From NCBI GenBank assembly GCA_037954665.1, contig JBBMOL010000013.1:5456001-5520000 (forward strand): a stretch of DNA of 64,000 nt, read 5' to 3'. The number at the start of each line of letters is the position of its first letter. Position 1 is the first letter of the stretch. A program made the translations under genes and the position numbers. The notes beneath the pieces are model-generated. The model did no database searches. It was not told the origin of the DNA and was given only the letters and a program-made list of their open reading frames with translations. Source of the DNA: Laguncularia racemosa (Eukaryota; Streptophyta; Magnoliopsida; Myrtales; Combretaceae). This document shows positions 41,751 through 54,860 of the stretch, piece after piece.

Positions 41751-44700
41751 AAAATGCAGTGGTTTTGTAGTTACTTTTCTTTTTCCTTTTCTGTTTTTTG
41801 TAAATGTACTTCCTTTGTCAAAAAACTAATTTTACTTTGTGTAGGTTACAAAACAAGCTCCAAGAGCAACCGAGAAAAAAAAAAGAAAAAAGAAAACAAA
41901 CAAACGAGGGCAATGCAAGTGAGAGTGTTGGGCTTGTAGTTGATGTTATCAATGAAAGTGGTGGGGGAGTTAAAAGTGATGGCAATGACAATGTTAAGAG
42001 TGTTACTAGTGGTTTATCTGGGGGTGGTAGGGGTATTACTAGTGAAGGTAATACAAGTAGAAAGATTGTTGTTAGTGCTACCAATGATAGTAGTGGGGAA
42101 GCTAGTGGTGATGGAAATGAAAGCGTTAGGGGTGTTGCTCTTAAAGTGCTAGGTTTACTACCAATGAAAGCAATATAAGTGGAAAGGTTGTTGGTGGTGA
42201 TGGTTTTGGGAGTGTTGGAGTTGTTATAGTTGATAGTTGTCTTGAAGAAGCTCCTACTACAACTGTAGGCCATGTGAGAATTTCAATGTGCTTTATCTTG
42301 TTACACTTGGTACATTTACACCATGAATTCTATTATCTTAATAAATTCTTAGTCACTTATTTATTACCTTGAAGGGGAGCAAGGTAACATCTACTCCATT
42401 GCACTTTAAACTAAGGCAAAAAAAAAGGTTTGTTATTGGAAGTGTTATGGTGATTGGATCAACAAAAATCTAGCAAGGAAACAGGTGCAACTACAAAATG
42501 ATTATGATTTGGTATCCATAGCTCCAACTTAAGCAAAAACCACTAGGTCAATTTGTTTAAAAGAGCTATAGGGTCATGGCAAAGGGATAGCGACAACTCT
42601 ATAAGAAAAAAGACAATTCTATTATTGTCATAGATGAGTCAGACCACGGAGCCGATATGCATTCTACTCAAGAGTAAATATAAAAGAAAAACCCTAACTT
42701 CTTATAGTACAAAAAAATAATTTTTTAATTTCTCAAAAAAACCATAAAACAAATAAAAATTGTCTTCTCCCTCCTTTCAATTCAAGTCCCTTTTATCCTT
42801 TATATAGTGAGCATAAAAAAAAAAAAAAAAAGTTAGGCCAACACACTATCTAACACAATCGTGCTTTGGGTTATATCAAAATTATCAATCAAAAACTTAG
42901 AAAACTGGACACTACAGTTGACACGGCCTAGACATAATCATGTAACAAGGTCGTGTCTAAGTTGTATTTTAAAATTAATTATCTCTAAGAGATACATGAC
43001 CAATAAATACACTTATGTCTAGTCTCCCGTGTAACTCTCAGCTTTTAAACTTCAATTTCAACATGATTTTGATATGATCATGTCTACTACCCGTGTTTAT
43101 CTTTAAAACTTTATACCTTCTTCTATTTAGCGCCAAATTGAATAAAATTGGATTCATTTTCTTCCTTTTTTCATTCAATTATCCATTGAAGCCCTAAAAT
43201 CAAAATATTACTCAATTAAGTTTAAATTCTTCAAAAACATGCCAAAATAAAGAAATAATACTTTCAATCTCACTTAATATATATATTTAATTAGGTACCT
43301 ATCATGTCACTTTATTTTTGCTTACTTATGTAACTTTTGGGACTTGCATTGCTCACAAGTGGAAAAATATCTTTTCTTTGTTAAAACGTTAACATGTGAA
43401 TGCACATACTCATGAGTGCATTATCCTAGTTCATATATATATCTTGTACAAACATAAATTAAACAAATTTAGTTAGCATCTTGTTCAGCTAGAATTTAAA
43501 AATAATGCTAATGAAACCATCAACTTCTTCCTTTTCACTTGCATTCCATCTTACCATAAGTTCTCAAAGTGTATTTGTATGGCTTGTTGTTTCTTCTACT
43601 CTTAGACATTCACTTAATAAAAGTATAGGAAATTCTTCAACTAATAAATTTTTCCTTTCATAAATGCAATTGCAATAAATAGTCATTACATATGCATTTA
43701 AAATTACTCATGACAAACTTGCTTTAAATTTCTACACTTGCAAAAAGAAAATGTCATTTCTACAATTTGAATTCTAACATTGTTTGCATCCACATTTATA
43801 GTGGGAACAGCAATAGCAATAGAAATCCTACAAATGGCATAAACAAGACCATCTTGTATAGAATCAATCCCCAAGAAATCATCAGAATGCATTGATCCAA
43901 TATAACAAAATCAATCCCTAAAAAACCACCAGAATACACTTTAGACTTTAGTTTCTTCTTGAGCACATTCTTTTCTTCCAGCAACCACTATTGATCTGCT
44001 CTTGAATTTTCCACAACCTCCATTAGCATTTTCTCTTTATAACCATCATCTACTCTATATGTATCATCATTATCACCCACCATCCAATCAAAGAAATTGT
44101 ATCCATCATCTTAAAAAATGAAAAAAAAAAGTTACTAGATTTTAAATTTGCACAAATATCAACATAACACTATAGCAACAATGAAAGCTATACCATATGG
44201 CTTAATTCCAAAAGTGAAAGTTGAAATAACATATACTAGATTAATAAAACAGCATTACCTTATTGAATCTACAACATTCATAGAATTTTCGACCCACATT
44301 AGCCTAAGTTTTCACTGTAGAAATCCTTGCCTTTAAGCCACAATTGCAAAATACTACACTTTCCTTTCATATGGGGGATTGTAAAGGTGGTGATACAACA
44401 AACCGAGAAGAAGATGTCGTCTTTTGTAAGCGATTTTGAACAACTAAGGATATCCAATTAAGGTTTGCTTTAGCCTTGATTTGGATTATGTATTGAAAAT
44501 TAACAACTAGGGCTTCTATTTTCAATTTGGGATTGAAACTAGGGTTTTTTCAATTAGAGGACAAAAGGGGTTTTAAAAGGAAGAGGGGACTGACACAATC
44601 GTTTTTCTTTTTCTTTTTCAATTTTTGTTCCTTTTTTCTTTTGTTTTTTACTTTCATTTTTGGCTTCTCGATTCATAATGTGTAACATCTATTGTCAATG

Positions 44701-44799
44701 CCAAGTTACACATGTGTCACACTATGAATGGTTAAACAATATAATCGAACAGACACCATTAAGGATTTTAACTTTGATAATGATGATGGCACATAAACT
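41751..44799. other. 3' part of the MULE, mostly non-coding
   Basis: The first 500 bp (to about 42,250) hold a Gly/Ser/Asn-rich frame (41,804-42,178) that may be the low-complexity C-terminal tail of the transposase. From about 42,800 to 43,100 short motifs like CACGGCCTAGAC and GGTCGTGTCTAAG recur, which resemble pieces of an LTR, but no ends were found. Nothing else is recognised. Confidence 0.4.
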
Positions 44800-44889
44800 C
44801 CTAATTAGGTACTAAAATTAGTAATTTAAAAGTTCGAGTAGTAAATTAAATTTTTATCCAAAATTCATGGAGTGTTCGTGATATTATCC
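44800..44889 (+). repeat. Right TIR of the MULE
   Basis: Complement begins GGATAATATCACGAACACTCC and continues CGAACTTTTAAATTAC and CTAATTTTAGTACCTAATTAG, matching the left TIR. Confidence 0.6.
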
Positions 44890-47800
44890 ATTTTTATCTT
44901 TCCCCTGCTAGGACTAATTTTACATGAAAGCATTTTTTTTTCCTAATAATTATTTTTTTAAAAGAACAAATTATAAATATCTTGTGACTTTTATCCTAAT
45001 ACCAAGGATACTCTTTCTATTTTCCATAATATTAGGAGAACCTCTCTCCTTTTTCAAGCCTCGTGTGTATAATGGGATAAATGAATTATTAGCTCGATTC
45101 ATATATACTTGATAACTATTTTTTGTATTCTTATTAATTAATTATAAAATTAATTTTTTTTTGTTGCTATAATTATACTATATCTTTTTTATATGGTTTT
45201 AATTGTTTATTCTATTTTACACTTACTTATACTTATTTTATTTTATTTTTTTACTCTTTTTTACGATGACCATAAGTCATATTTCAATGAAGATTAATTC
45301 TAAAAAACATAAATAATTCTTCATATATATTTTTTTTTACTTTACATATTCATATCATCGCTTTTTTCAGTTATATAATTAGAATTTTCATCTTTCTTCG
45401 CTTTGCATATATACCCATATTATTATTATTTTTTTCTTTCAATTGAATAACTTGAATTTTCGAGCTTCTTTTCATTTTACATACTTATGTTATTATTTTT
45501 CCCAATTACATAACCTCGTGCCGTCACCATTGTTAAACATTCATAGGAGCTTAAAAAGGCACAAAATATTAGTAGATGTAATAATATTTTATTTAGTAAG
45601 CCTTTGAATAAGTGGAAGAAGTTATAATATGATACCTACCCTAGAACCTATGCGCTATGACAAGCTATAGGTCTCTGACCCTAATCTCGTCTTTCAATCA
45701 ACTAACACTAACAGCCCTGAGCATGCGGTGGGATCCTCGTCTCACACCACTAACATATTTTCGACATCATCCTCATGGTTGTCACGTTGAGTGGTCAGGC
45801 TGCTCAATAAAAATATCTTAAATGTACTAGACTCATGAGTAGCATTTTAGGATCTTTCATCCCATTATCAATATAATAAAAATAAAATAAAATTTAAATA
45901 TTATATTTAATGTATAAATTTTATCTATTTTATAATTAAATTAAATTTTTAATTTATAATATTTAAACGAATAATTAATTATAAAAATAAAAAAAAAATA
46001 CTTAAATAATTAATAAAAAAATTGATAAAATTTAAGTAATTAATTATAAAAATAAATAAAATTTAAATAGTAAATACAATATTAATTTTATAATAAAGCA
46101 TGATATATTTGTTATCAATAGTGTCTCTTATGAAGTAAGATTTAATTGAAAAGGGACATAATCATAATCATGCCCAGAACGAAGGCGAATTCGAAAATTG
46201 CTTAACACAAAACTGAATCCCTTACGCTTTGGTTACATTAAATGTAAACCTTTGTGTCCCAGTTATTTTATCATAGAACGTTAAGGCATTTACAATCAAA
46301 TTGGAAAAAGTAAAAGAAAAAAATCTATCGCTTATTCTCTGGAATAAAAAAAATCTAAAAAGAAAACAAAATCGTGGAATCTCGATCTCTAACAATTGAA
46401 GCTCGCAAGTTATGATTTTTCTTCTATATTACTTTGTTTTGTATTCTGAATTCGAGGTACCAAATGCTACTAATACTATATAGACAATGTGCCAGTCCAT
46501 TCTATGTTGTCTCTTCCATGGACAAGTACCCTCCGTACAAATGTCTTATGTCGTATATATATTGGAAGAAACATAATCATGTACGAACCTGGACCTCACT
46601 TACCGGCGGAATCAGCGCCAAAACCAACCTATAAACGCTGGCTCACGATCTTAAATTTTGTGGTCCAGTAGCCATTGGTTCGGGGTCCTTGAACCGTAAG
46701 TCCAGCTTATTTTCTTTTTTGGGGTTACTTTTTACAAAAACAACAAATTTTCTCCATTCAATTGGAAATGAAAAATTAATTAACTTATACGAAATAAATA
46801 TAAGAAAATGATTTTCAATTGTAAACAATATTAAAAAAATTATATTTATTTTTAGAGCAACACTTTCCATTAAGTATATAATATATAAAAAAATAGAATT
46901 CGCGTGTGGGACTGTAACTTATGTATCACATACTCAATAGATGGTGTTATGAAGATAGGTATATCACCTATCTATTTATCCAAAACTACACTCAAATAGA
47001 GTTATAATTTTAGTAATGTGAGTGATAAAAGTTTAGTAAAGTAAATTAAAAGACAAAAGTTAATTTCAGTGCTATATTGTTAAGAAAAGCGAGCCTCCTT
47101 TCAATAAAAGTGTATAAATATTTAATTAAACATACTCTTTTAACTATAAATGAAAAAAAAAAATTTTCATTTCATATAGAAATAGTTTTAAGTTTTAATT
47201 TTTAATTTTTAAAGCTATTTAGGTAAATAATTTTTTAATTTTTATTTTATTTTAAAGATTATAATTAATACTATAAATGAAATATAAATTTTCTCATTTC
47301 ATATAAAAATAGTTTTAATTTTTAATGTTATTTAAGTAAATTTCGTTTAAATAATTTTTTCTTTTAGTTTTTTACAGGTCATAATCCATCGACCCGTGAA
47401 CCTACCCAGCTTTTTACCCAGGTCTATACGGACCCACTAGTTGTCATGTTCATATATATATTGAACGAAAAAATAATCAACCTTCTCTAAAAATGAGATG
47501 CTATGGAAATTGCTTTGTGCGTTTTAGTTTCCAAGGAACATATGCACTAGAAGCACGTAAGATTTTTTCTGCATTTTCGTTTCAGGACTTGATTTTTTTA
47601 TTTAAAAAAAAAGGATCAAATTAGGGCTTTTGTCACTTTCTATTAAAAATCTCATTAAGAGGAAGTGGGAAAATAAATAAAAATATAAGTCCTAATATGG
47701 AAAAATAAAAATCAATAGGTATTGAAATGGAAAAGTAAGAGAAATGTAATTCTTTCTAGTGAATTTTCCTAATAGAAATTTAACAATTATATTATTTCCT

Positions 47801-50189
47801 TCATATCGTTTCATATAAAGATCAAGAAGATAATGGTGATTATAACTGCAATACCCCAACTTAAAAGTAGTTGATAGTCAAGTCAACAAGTGATTAATGA
47901 TCCTTTTCCAACCACTTGATTTACAAATTTCTAATTTGATTAACTTCGTGTTCAATAGTTTAGCCTTACAAAATCTTTCCATTTTTCACTCTACAATTCA
48001 ATTCATTTTACTACACTACAAGAGCACAAACCCAATGATTCCAAGATTAGATCAAGTAGATATAGGCCCATTACCTTCTATCTTGATTTATCCACAAACC
48101 ATCTACCTACTAGTAGGGATAGGTTTAATATCATTTGTAATGTTCTATCTCAAAAGTAATTAATAACTAAGTCAACGAGTAACTAATCTGTCTTAGACAT
48201 GTCCATTCACACTATTCACAAGACAATTGCTCAAGTTATAAAATAATATGCTCTAGATTCCACTTGTATATTTTTAAATAAAATTAATACCGAAAATCAC
48301 TTATCAATAATATCAGTCTAGTCTTACGAATTTTATCGTGTTTTATATTAAAAATTTTAAGAAATTGATCCTATGAATCTCAAATAATAACCAATTGATT
48401 GGCATATACTGCTGTAAGTCACTTATGTTAAACTGCCATGGAGTGGAATTGTTGAAGCACCAAAGTTTTAGCGGTTTGAGTTCCCACATGCAAATGCAAC
48501 CACACTTTAGTTCTTCAAAATATATTGTTGCTTATTGCACTTACGTTTCCTTGATAAGAAAAATGGATTTATCACCTGAATTATTCATCCAAAACTAACC
48601 ATTCCTCACTATATAATTTAGAACACAGTTTAGCTTAAAGTCATGAGTTAATGGATAATTTATCTATGACCTCTTATATACAAGGAATCATACATTAATT
48701 AAATTAAACTTTTCTTCATCATAGACACTAGTATAGTGTTTGCACATTCCTCTAATAAATTTATATTCTTAAAATATGTTATGTAAATCAAATATGTGTT
48801 TGTGGTAATGGTTGCTAAATGTAAATGTTTAAGTTCCATCTCCCTTTCTGGTTGCAAGTTTCTTTGAGGTCATCAAGATAAGAAAATTTTATTCATATTA
48901 TACTAAAAATTCTTTTTTTTTTTTCTTATTTTCGATAGAAACATACTCTCATAAAAATTGCAAAAAATAAAAAATAATGTAAGTATAGTATACAGCCCAT
49001 TAGCCCCGGGGTCTAGGGGCATCCCGTCTAACCCAAAACAAAATTCTATGACTCCCTTATTACATGGCCATAAACAAAGTCTGGAATATTTTAATTTTTT
49101 ATGCATAGTCAATTTTAACGCACCAAAACTTTAACTTGCTCATATGAGATATCAATAATCCACCCAATAGGGCCCAGCCCAGGCGCATGACCATGCCCCA
49201 ATTGCCATCCCACTTGGATTGGGCATTTACTCTTTACTTTTGGTTTTTAAAAATATAAAATACAAAAGGGAAATTGCAGCTCATGGAATACTTCCTCCAT
49301 CCCATGTGGGACTCTTCAGACTATCAAAGCACCTTCAAAACTAAAGGGAAACTAACCAACATACGAGGCGTTTTGAATCAATAGCCAGTATGAACCGGGT
49401 TCAACATAAAAGGAAGGATGGGCTCGATCATATGCTGGTCTTTTGCCAGTTTGACGAGCAGTAATTAATTTGTCATGAATTGGCCTTGTTATTGTGCCAG
49501 AATTTTCTATAAATACTCTGCTTCCTAATACGATCCTCCTCCTATCCTAGCAAATAATTCTTTGAATATGCAGTAAAATGCTTAAGGAGAGCGGAGATCT
49601 CTCTCGTCTTTCTACTCAAAAGGGGATTTTCTCCAAGTGGTAACATTGGTGCTTGTTCAAATTGAAGAACAGCTCAGCTAGCTTGTTCCCGACGGATAAC
49701 GACTTGCGGTCCAAGGATCTTGTTTCTCTGCTCTTGACTTCTGATCCATTCATTCAAGGATTTAGGACTTAGACTCGAGTTTTGGGAGGCGGGAGGCCCG
49801 CACGGGCGAGTTCTGCAAAGTAAGCAGCGTCAGCACCCGGCCTGCCTACTATCCCTCCATAAATTCTTGCACCACTTACGTGTATAATCACTGGATGCTG
49901 TGTTCAGTTCCCACTGAACACTTTGTTTTCCTTACTCATTAGTTTAAGGCAATTTTTCCACGACGCAGCTTGTTTTCTATTTATCTGGTTCCTCTGATTG
50001 AGCATCCTCTGGATTTAACCATGTGGGAGTGGGACTCTGCTGTATGGTCTGCACTTAGGCAGCTCCCATGCTTATTTCTCGCCGGGCTGGCCCAAGTAGG
50101 TCTGATCATGCTCGAGCTGTATGGACTGCATACATCTAGCCTCCTATCCATAAGTTTATTTGTCGCAAGACCTGGCCCCAAGGGTTTCG
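44890..50189. other. Intergenic stretch, no gene seen
   Basis: Very AT-rich up to about 49,000, with one repeat copy (46,960-47,390). From about 49,150 to 50,190 the sequence is GC-richer and looks like an LTR or promoter remnant (listed separately). No protein motif was found. Confidence 0.45.
46960..47390. repeat. AT-rich dispersed repeat, copy 2
   Basis: Related to 35,735-36,120. Within this copy, CATTTCATATA(G/A)AAATAGTTTTAA occurs twice (about 47,170 and 47,298), a local duplication. Confidence 0.5.
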
Positions 50190-50190
50190 A
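49440..50190 (+). mobile_element. Possible LTR remnant with TATA box
   Basis: CTATAAATACTCTGC at about 49,508 is a good TATA box. About 130 bp later AAGTGGTAACATTGGTGCTTG (49,636-49,656) stands where an LTR end and primer binding site could be, but it does not match the initiator Met tRNA site seen in the other elements. No coding domain follows. A host promoter or non-coding transcript is equally possible. Confidence 0.25.
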
Positions 50191-51890
50191 CTCGCAAATA
50201 TAAACAAAATCTAAAATCAATACCCTTTAACAATAAAAACACAAATAATTCTATATTAAAACAGTAAGATACTTCCTTTACCCCAAAATAATAAGAAGAA
50301 GAAGAGGAGATTTCAATACACTATAAATTTAGTATCCATTAAAAATAGCAAAAATATAAGATTCTATAAAAGCAAGTGTTTGAGAAATCATATGTCTAGT
50401 TTTTCCTACATGATCCAAGAACTTATACTAAAAACCTTTAATAATCGTAAACTATAAATAAAAAATTAGGTAATATTAAAACTTTGATTGTCATCAAAAT
50501 TGATGAAATGTCCCACATTAAACATTTTATATATAATGTTATAGGGACTAATTTTAAGCTTTATATCGATAAATACTCTAAGTTAAAATTTTAAAACTTT
50601 TTAAGCTAGAAGACACCACATCCACAGTTCTGGAATTGTAAATGACGCATATGGTGTACCTCTCCTAAGTTTTTTTTTTTTTTTAGAAAAAAAAGGTTAG
50701 CAATATAACCTTGTTAATATGAGAATCAAAATTACTTAATGGACCAATAAACTATTCTTCCAATGAACCTGATTTGATTCCCCCTAGCTGAAATTGTATA
50801 ATGATAAAAATAGGAAAAACAAAAAAAAAAAAAAGAAAAGAAAGGACCTATAAACAATAAACTGAATAAGAAAAACTCCTTAGGTTAAATATCAAGATCA
50901 TATGATACTTGTAACTTGTATGTAGTATTTGAACCGGCCATATTCTGACTCATTTATTTTTGCCGTTAATTTAGTAGCTTCCAATTTCAAAAATAGAATC
51001 ATTAATCTAATATTCTAAAATAGATTCAGTATCCCATCTTTAAGCAATTATGATATAATTTTAGTATCCATTAAAATAGTATATACTAAATAGTTATTTG
51101 ACAAGTTACTCTTAACCTATGTTTGGAATGTACAAAAGGAATTAAGAGAAGAAAAAAAAAACTTATAATCATTTTTTTTTCATTCTCTCCAACTTGGAGG
51201 GAATTATGGAGAAAAATATAAATAATTTGCACTTTTAACTCTTAACAAATTTCAAGAATAAATAATAGGGCAAACCACAAATATATCTCTTACACTCTTG
51301 GTTAAGTGCAAATAAATCTCTTAAACTTTCAAATTTTCATTTTACCTCTTCATAACTTTCAAAAATATCTACACATTTTTCAAATATTTGCAATTTTTTG
51401 AAAGTTATGCAAAGATCATGTTTTAAAAGTTTAAAAGATCTATCATTATCTGATCAATAATTTAAAAGTTATATTGGTAATAATTTCTAAATAATAAAAG
51501 ACCTAATAATATTTTCTTAATGAAAAACTTGTTTATATATATAATGGAAAATTAATGTTTTTCCTTTACTTTCTTTTATTTCCAATTCTTTTCTCTCACT
51601 TTATTTCCTTCTAAAGTTTCGTCCTTCACCAGAAACAGTGTTAAAAGTGCTATTATATGTGACACTCCAGGTATATGTACTACAAAATCTACCTAGATAC
51701 ATACTAAGATAATTGTCTAATAACATCTATTACCTACTCTAACTGATAGGAAAGTTATGAACTATAAAACGCTTTAAATAATTATTGCATGATTAAATCT
51801 ATTCGTGGAGCAATATCCAAATTGAACCAGTCCGCAATATTCAAAACATTTAAACTTGATACTATATAGATAATCTTAATCTATGATATA
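50190..51890 (+). repeat. Diverged direct repeat, copy 1
   Basis: Aligns by eye with 53,038-54,860 over nearly its whole length. Shared blocks in order: CTCGCAAATATAAACAAAAT, AAGCAAGTGTTTGAGAAATC, TTTTTCCTACATGATCCAAG, ATTAGGTAATATTAAAACTT, TGGACCA.C/TAA, TATGATATAA.TTTAGT, CTCTCCAACTT.(G/T)AGGGAATTA and TATTATATGTG.CA(T/C).CAGGTATATGTAC. It has no coding content. Its nature is unknown; it may be an AT-rich transposon remnant or a local segmental duplication. Confidence 0.75.
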
Positions 51891-52020
51891 TTGATTTAAA
51901 TGCCTTTAGTCCCAAGCTAATAACTGTTTCCCTAATGTCTTTTTTATGATTTAATGTAGATAATCTTAATCTTTGGTACATTGATTTGAATGCCCTTAAT
52001 CGCCAGGCTAATAACTTTTT
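51867..52020 (+). repeat. Short tandem duplication, period 90 bp
   Basis: TAGATAATCTTAATCT(A/T)TG(A/G)TA(T/C)ATTGATTT occurs at 51,867 and 51,957, followed in both cases by AATGCC(T/C)TTA and GCTAATAACT. Confidence 0.8.
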
Positions 52021-52029
52021 CCTCTATCT

Positions 52030-53037
52030 AATGAGTTCTTATGAAATTCACACTATTAAATATCTTTATCACTAATCTAGATATACTCTAATTAATATAT
52101 GGAATCAGTGTAATGTACATACAAGCATACACACAATAAAACTTTTTTTTTTATCCCATGTATAAATGTATTGAAATAGTCTTTGCATATTAAGCACAAA
52201 TTACAATAAAAATAGCAATTATCAATATTTTAAAAGGATCTTGATGGCTATAAAAAGCGTAAAAATTAAGCTATTTGTAGCTAACTGCTGTAAAATAGTT
52301 TTTATAAGCCAAAGAACATGCTATGAATAAACTAAGTTTTTGAACCAAAATGGAGCTCTTTTTAATAATAATTATTAAAAAATGGCCCAGCAAAAGTTAT
52401 TGAGTGAGTAGGTTAGTGAAGATATATATGCCTTTACCATTTGGAAGGGGATTCAATTGAAGATGCATATATAGAATGTAGCTTAGGTTTTGTACAGAAT
52501 ATGCATTCCTTATGTGTGTCTTCAATTGGTTTTTAATACAACAAAAGGCACAGACTATATACATCTTTAGCCTTGTAATATAAGTATATGCACCTTTAGT
52601 TGCAACACCTACAGCCAAAAAAATCACATCACTACATTATGTAAAAAGGCAAACCAAACATATATACAAGACATTCATACAACAATGACTAACCTGTCAT
52701 ATATATTGTCATGAACTTCAATAATCAAAATCTGATCATAGCTATGCAATATCACAAACTCATACCCCAAACTCTAAACTTCAAAAAGTACAATCTACAC
52801 TTAAATTTACACAAACTTCAAATTCAAACTTGAACTTCTAACACCAAGTACAAAACATAGGTTAATATACCTAAAGTATATGCAATAATTAGACATCTAA
52901 CATCCACCGCATATGTGGGACTCTTTGAGCAAGCTATCCCATTGGGATTGGTATGAGTGTATATTTTCTGTTTTTTATGAATCTCTAGTTTTAATTCTTC
53001 TAAAACAAATGCATGGAACAAACTTATATCAATCCCA
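52030..53037. other. Spacer between the two direct repeat copies
   Basis: AT-rich sequence without a recognised feature. Short open frames at 52,397-52,627 and 52,824-53,090 (minus) show no family resemblance. Confidence 0.45.
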
Positions 53038-54860
53038 TCTCGCAAATATAAACAAAATCTAGAATTAGTATCCCATAGTAATAAAAACATAAATAATTTT
53101 ATATTGAAACAATAATAGACTTTCTTTAAAAAAAAAAAAAGACAATAATAATAACAGTAATAAGAGATTTTTTTAATAAATTACAAGAATTTAGAACTCA
53201 TTAAAAAAATAGTGGGCATATGAAATTTTATGAAAGCAAGTGTTTAAGAAATCATATATGTAATTTTTCCTACATGATCCAAGAAGTTATACACCAAGAA
53301 CCTTAAACAATCACTAACTATAAATCCGTCATTTACCAAAATTAGGTAACATTAAAACTTTGTTTATCATGAAGAATAATAAGATATTCCTACACTAATA
53401 GTATTTATACATAATGGTATAGGTATTCGAATTAGAGTTCTAAAACTCTTTAAGCAAGAAGGCACGCATCCGCAATTACGGACTTGTAAATGCTATACCA
53501 CTCCTAAGTTGCTTATTTGCCTTTTTAAGTCAGCACTATATGACTTTTTCAAATCAGTACCTCCTTTTCCATTAAAATGAGAATCAAATGTATTTAATGG
53601 ACCAGCAAACAATAAAATAAATGAGAAAAGATTCTTAGATTAAATATGTAGATCATATGACACTTATAAAATAAAGGAGAATCGAAGTTACTTAATAGAT
53701 CAATAGACATTAAAATAAATAAGAAAAAATCTTTAGATTAAATACCTAGATCATATGACATATAAGTATTTGGACCGCCATACTTTGACTCGTTTATTTT
53801 TGTTGTTAATTTGGCTGCTTACAATTTTAAAAATAAATCCATTATTCTAAAATGTTAAAATAGATTAATTAATCCATCCTTAAGTAACTATGATATAACT
53901 TTAGTGTCCATTAGAATAGTATATACTAATTAGTCAGTGGACTAATTGGCCTTTCTTTAGAATGGATGAAGGAATTGGCAGAAGGAAGGGATATGAGATT
54001 TTCAAAATACTTTTCCTTATTTAGATTTGGAAGGGAAGTAAGAGATGAGGGATTTAAGATGGAAAGAAATCCGCTATAATCATAATTTTCATTCTCTCCA
54101 ACTTCTAGGGAATTATAGAGAAAATATACATGATTTGAACTTTTAACCTTAATAAATTTTTAAGATAAATAATAAGGTAAAATGCAAATATATGCTAAAA
54201 TATTGGATAAATCCCTTAAACTTTCAAATTATAATTCTATCTTTTCATAACTTTCAAAAATACATACATATTTTTAAAGGTTATGTCTATCACTTTTAGG
54301 AGTTACTTGAACATTTTCAAAAGTTATAAAAAAGAAGAAGAAGTAAAGTCACACTTTGAAAGTTTATTGGATCTATCTACCGTTAACTAATAATTTAAAG
54401 AATATATTTGCAATTATCCCTAAATAATAAAAGGACCTAATAATTTTTTTTATGTATATTCATCTCCATTTTCATTCCTCTCTCATCGAAATAATAAAAA
54501 ATTAATATTTATCCTTTACTTTCTTTTCTTCCTAATTCTTTTATCTCATACTCTCTCCTTTCTTAATGCCATCCTTCATTCAAAATATATAGTGTTAAAA
54601 TGCTATTATATGTGGCATGCAGGTATATGTACAGCAAATCTATGTAGACACATACTAGATAATTGTTTAATAATAGGTATTAACTACTCTAATTTATAGA
54701 AAGGTTATGAACTATAAATTGCTTTAAATTGATTATTGTATAATTAAATTTAATAATCAAATGATATCCCAATTGAATCATCACATGTCTAGTCATCAAT
54801 AACTTGTCTTTTTAAGTTAATTTAAACTTGATACATTCAAGTATGAGTAAGGCTTATGAG
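53038..54860 (+). repeat. Diverged direct repeat, copy 2
   Basis: Second copy of 50,190-51,890, offset by about 2,850 bp at the start and about 2,950 bp at the end, so small insertions have accumulated. A further short duplication of a CTTAGATTAAATA-CTAGATCATATGACA block lies at about 53,630-53,765. Confidence 0.75.

Larger units (their letters stand above)
36213..44889 (+). mobile_element. Decayed autonomous Mutator-like element (MULE)
   Basis: The left end GGACAATGTCAAGAATGCTACCTAAAC and the complement of the right end, GGATAATATCACGAACACTCC...CTCGAAC, share a terminal block. They then share ACTTTTAAATT(G/A)CTAATTTTAGTACC. The left TIR lacks about 35 bp present in the right. A MULE transposase pseudogene lies between on the plus strand. 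A clean 9-bp target duplication could not be confirmed (left TATTCTCTA, right ATTTTTATC). A hAT-type element sits inside the transposase gene. Confidence 0.65.

Noticed and set aside
41818..42273. 151-codon minus-strand frame rich in Leu, Ser and Pro
   Set aside because: It is the antisense of the Gly/Ser-rich low-complexity tail region of the MULE and has no independent support.
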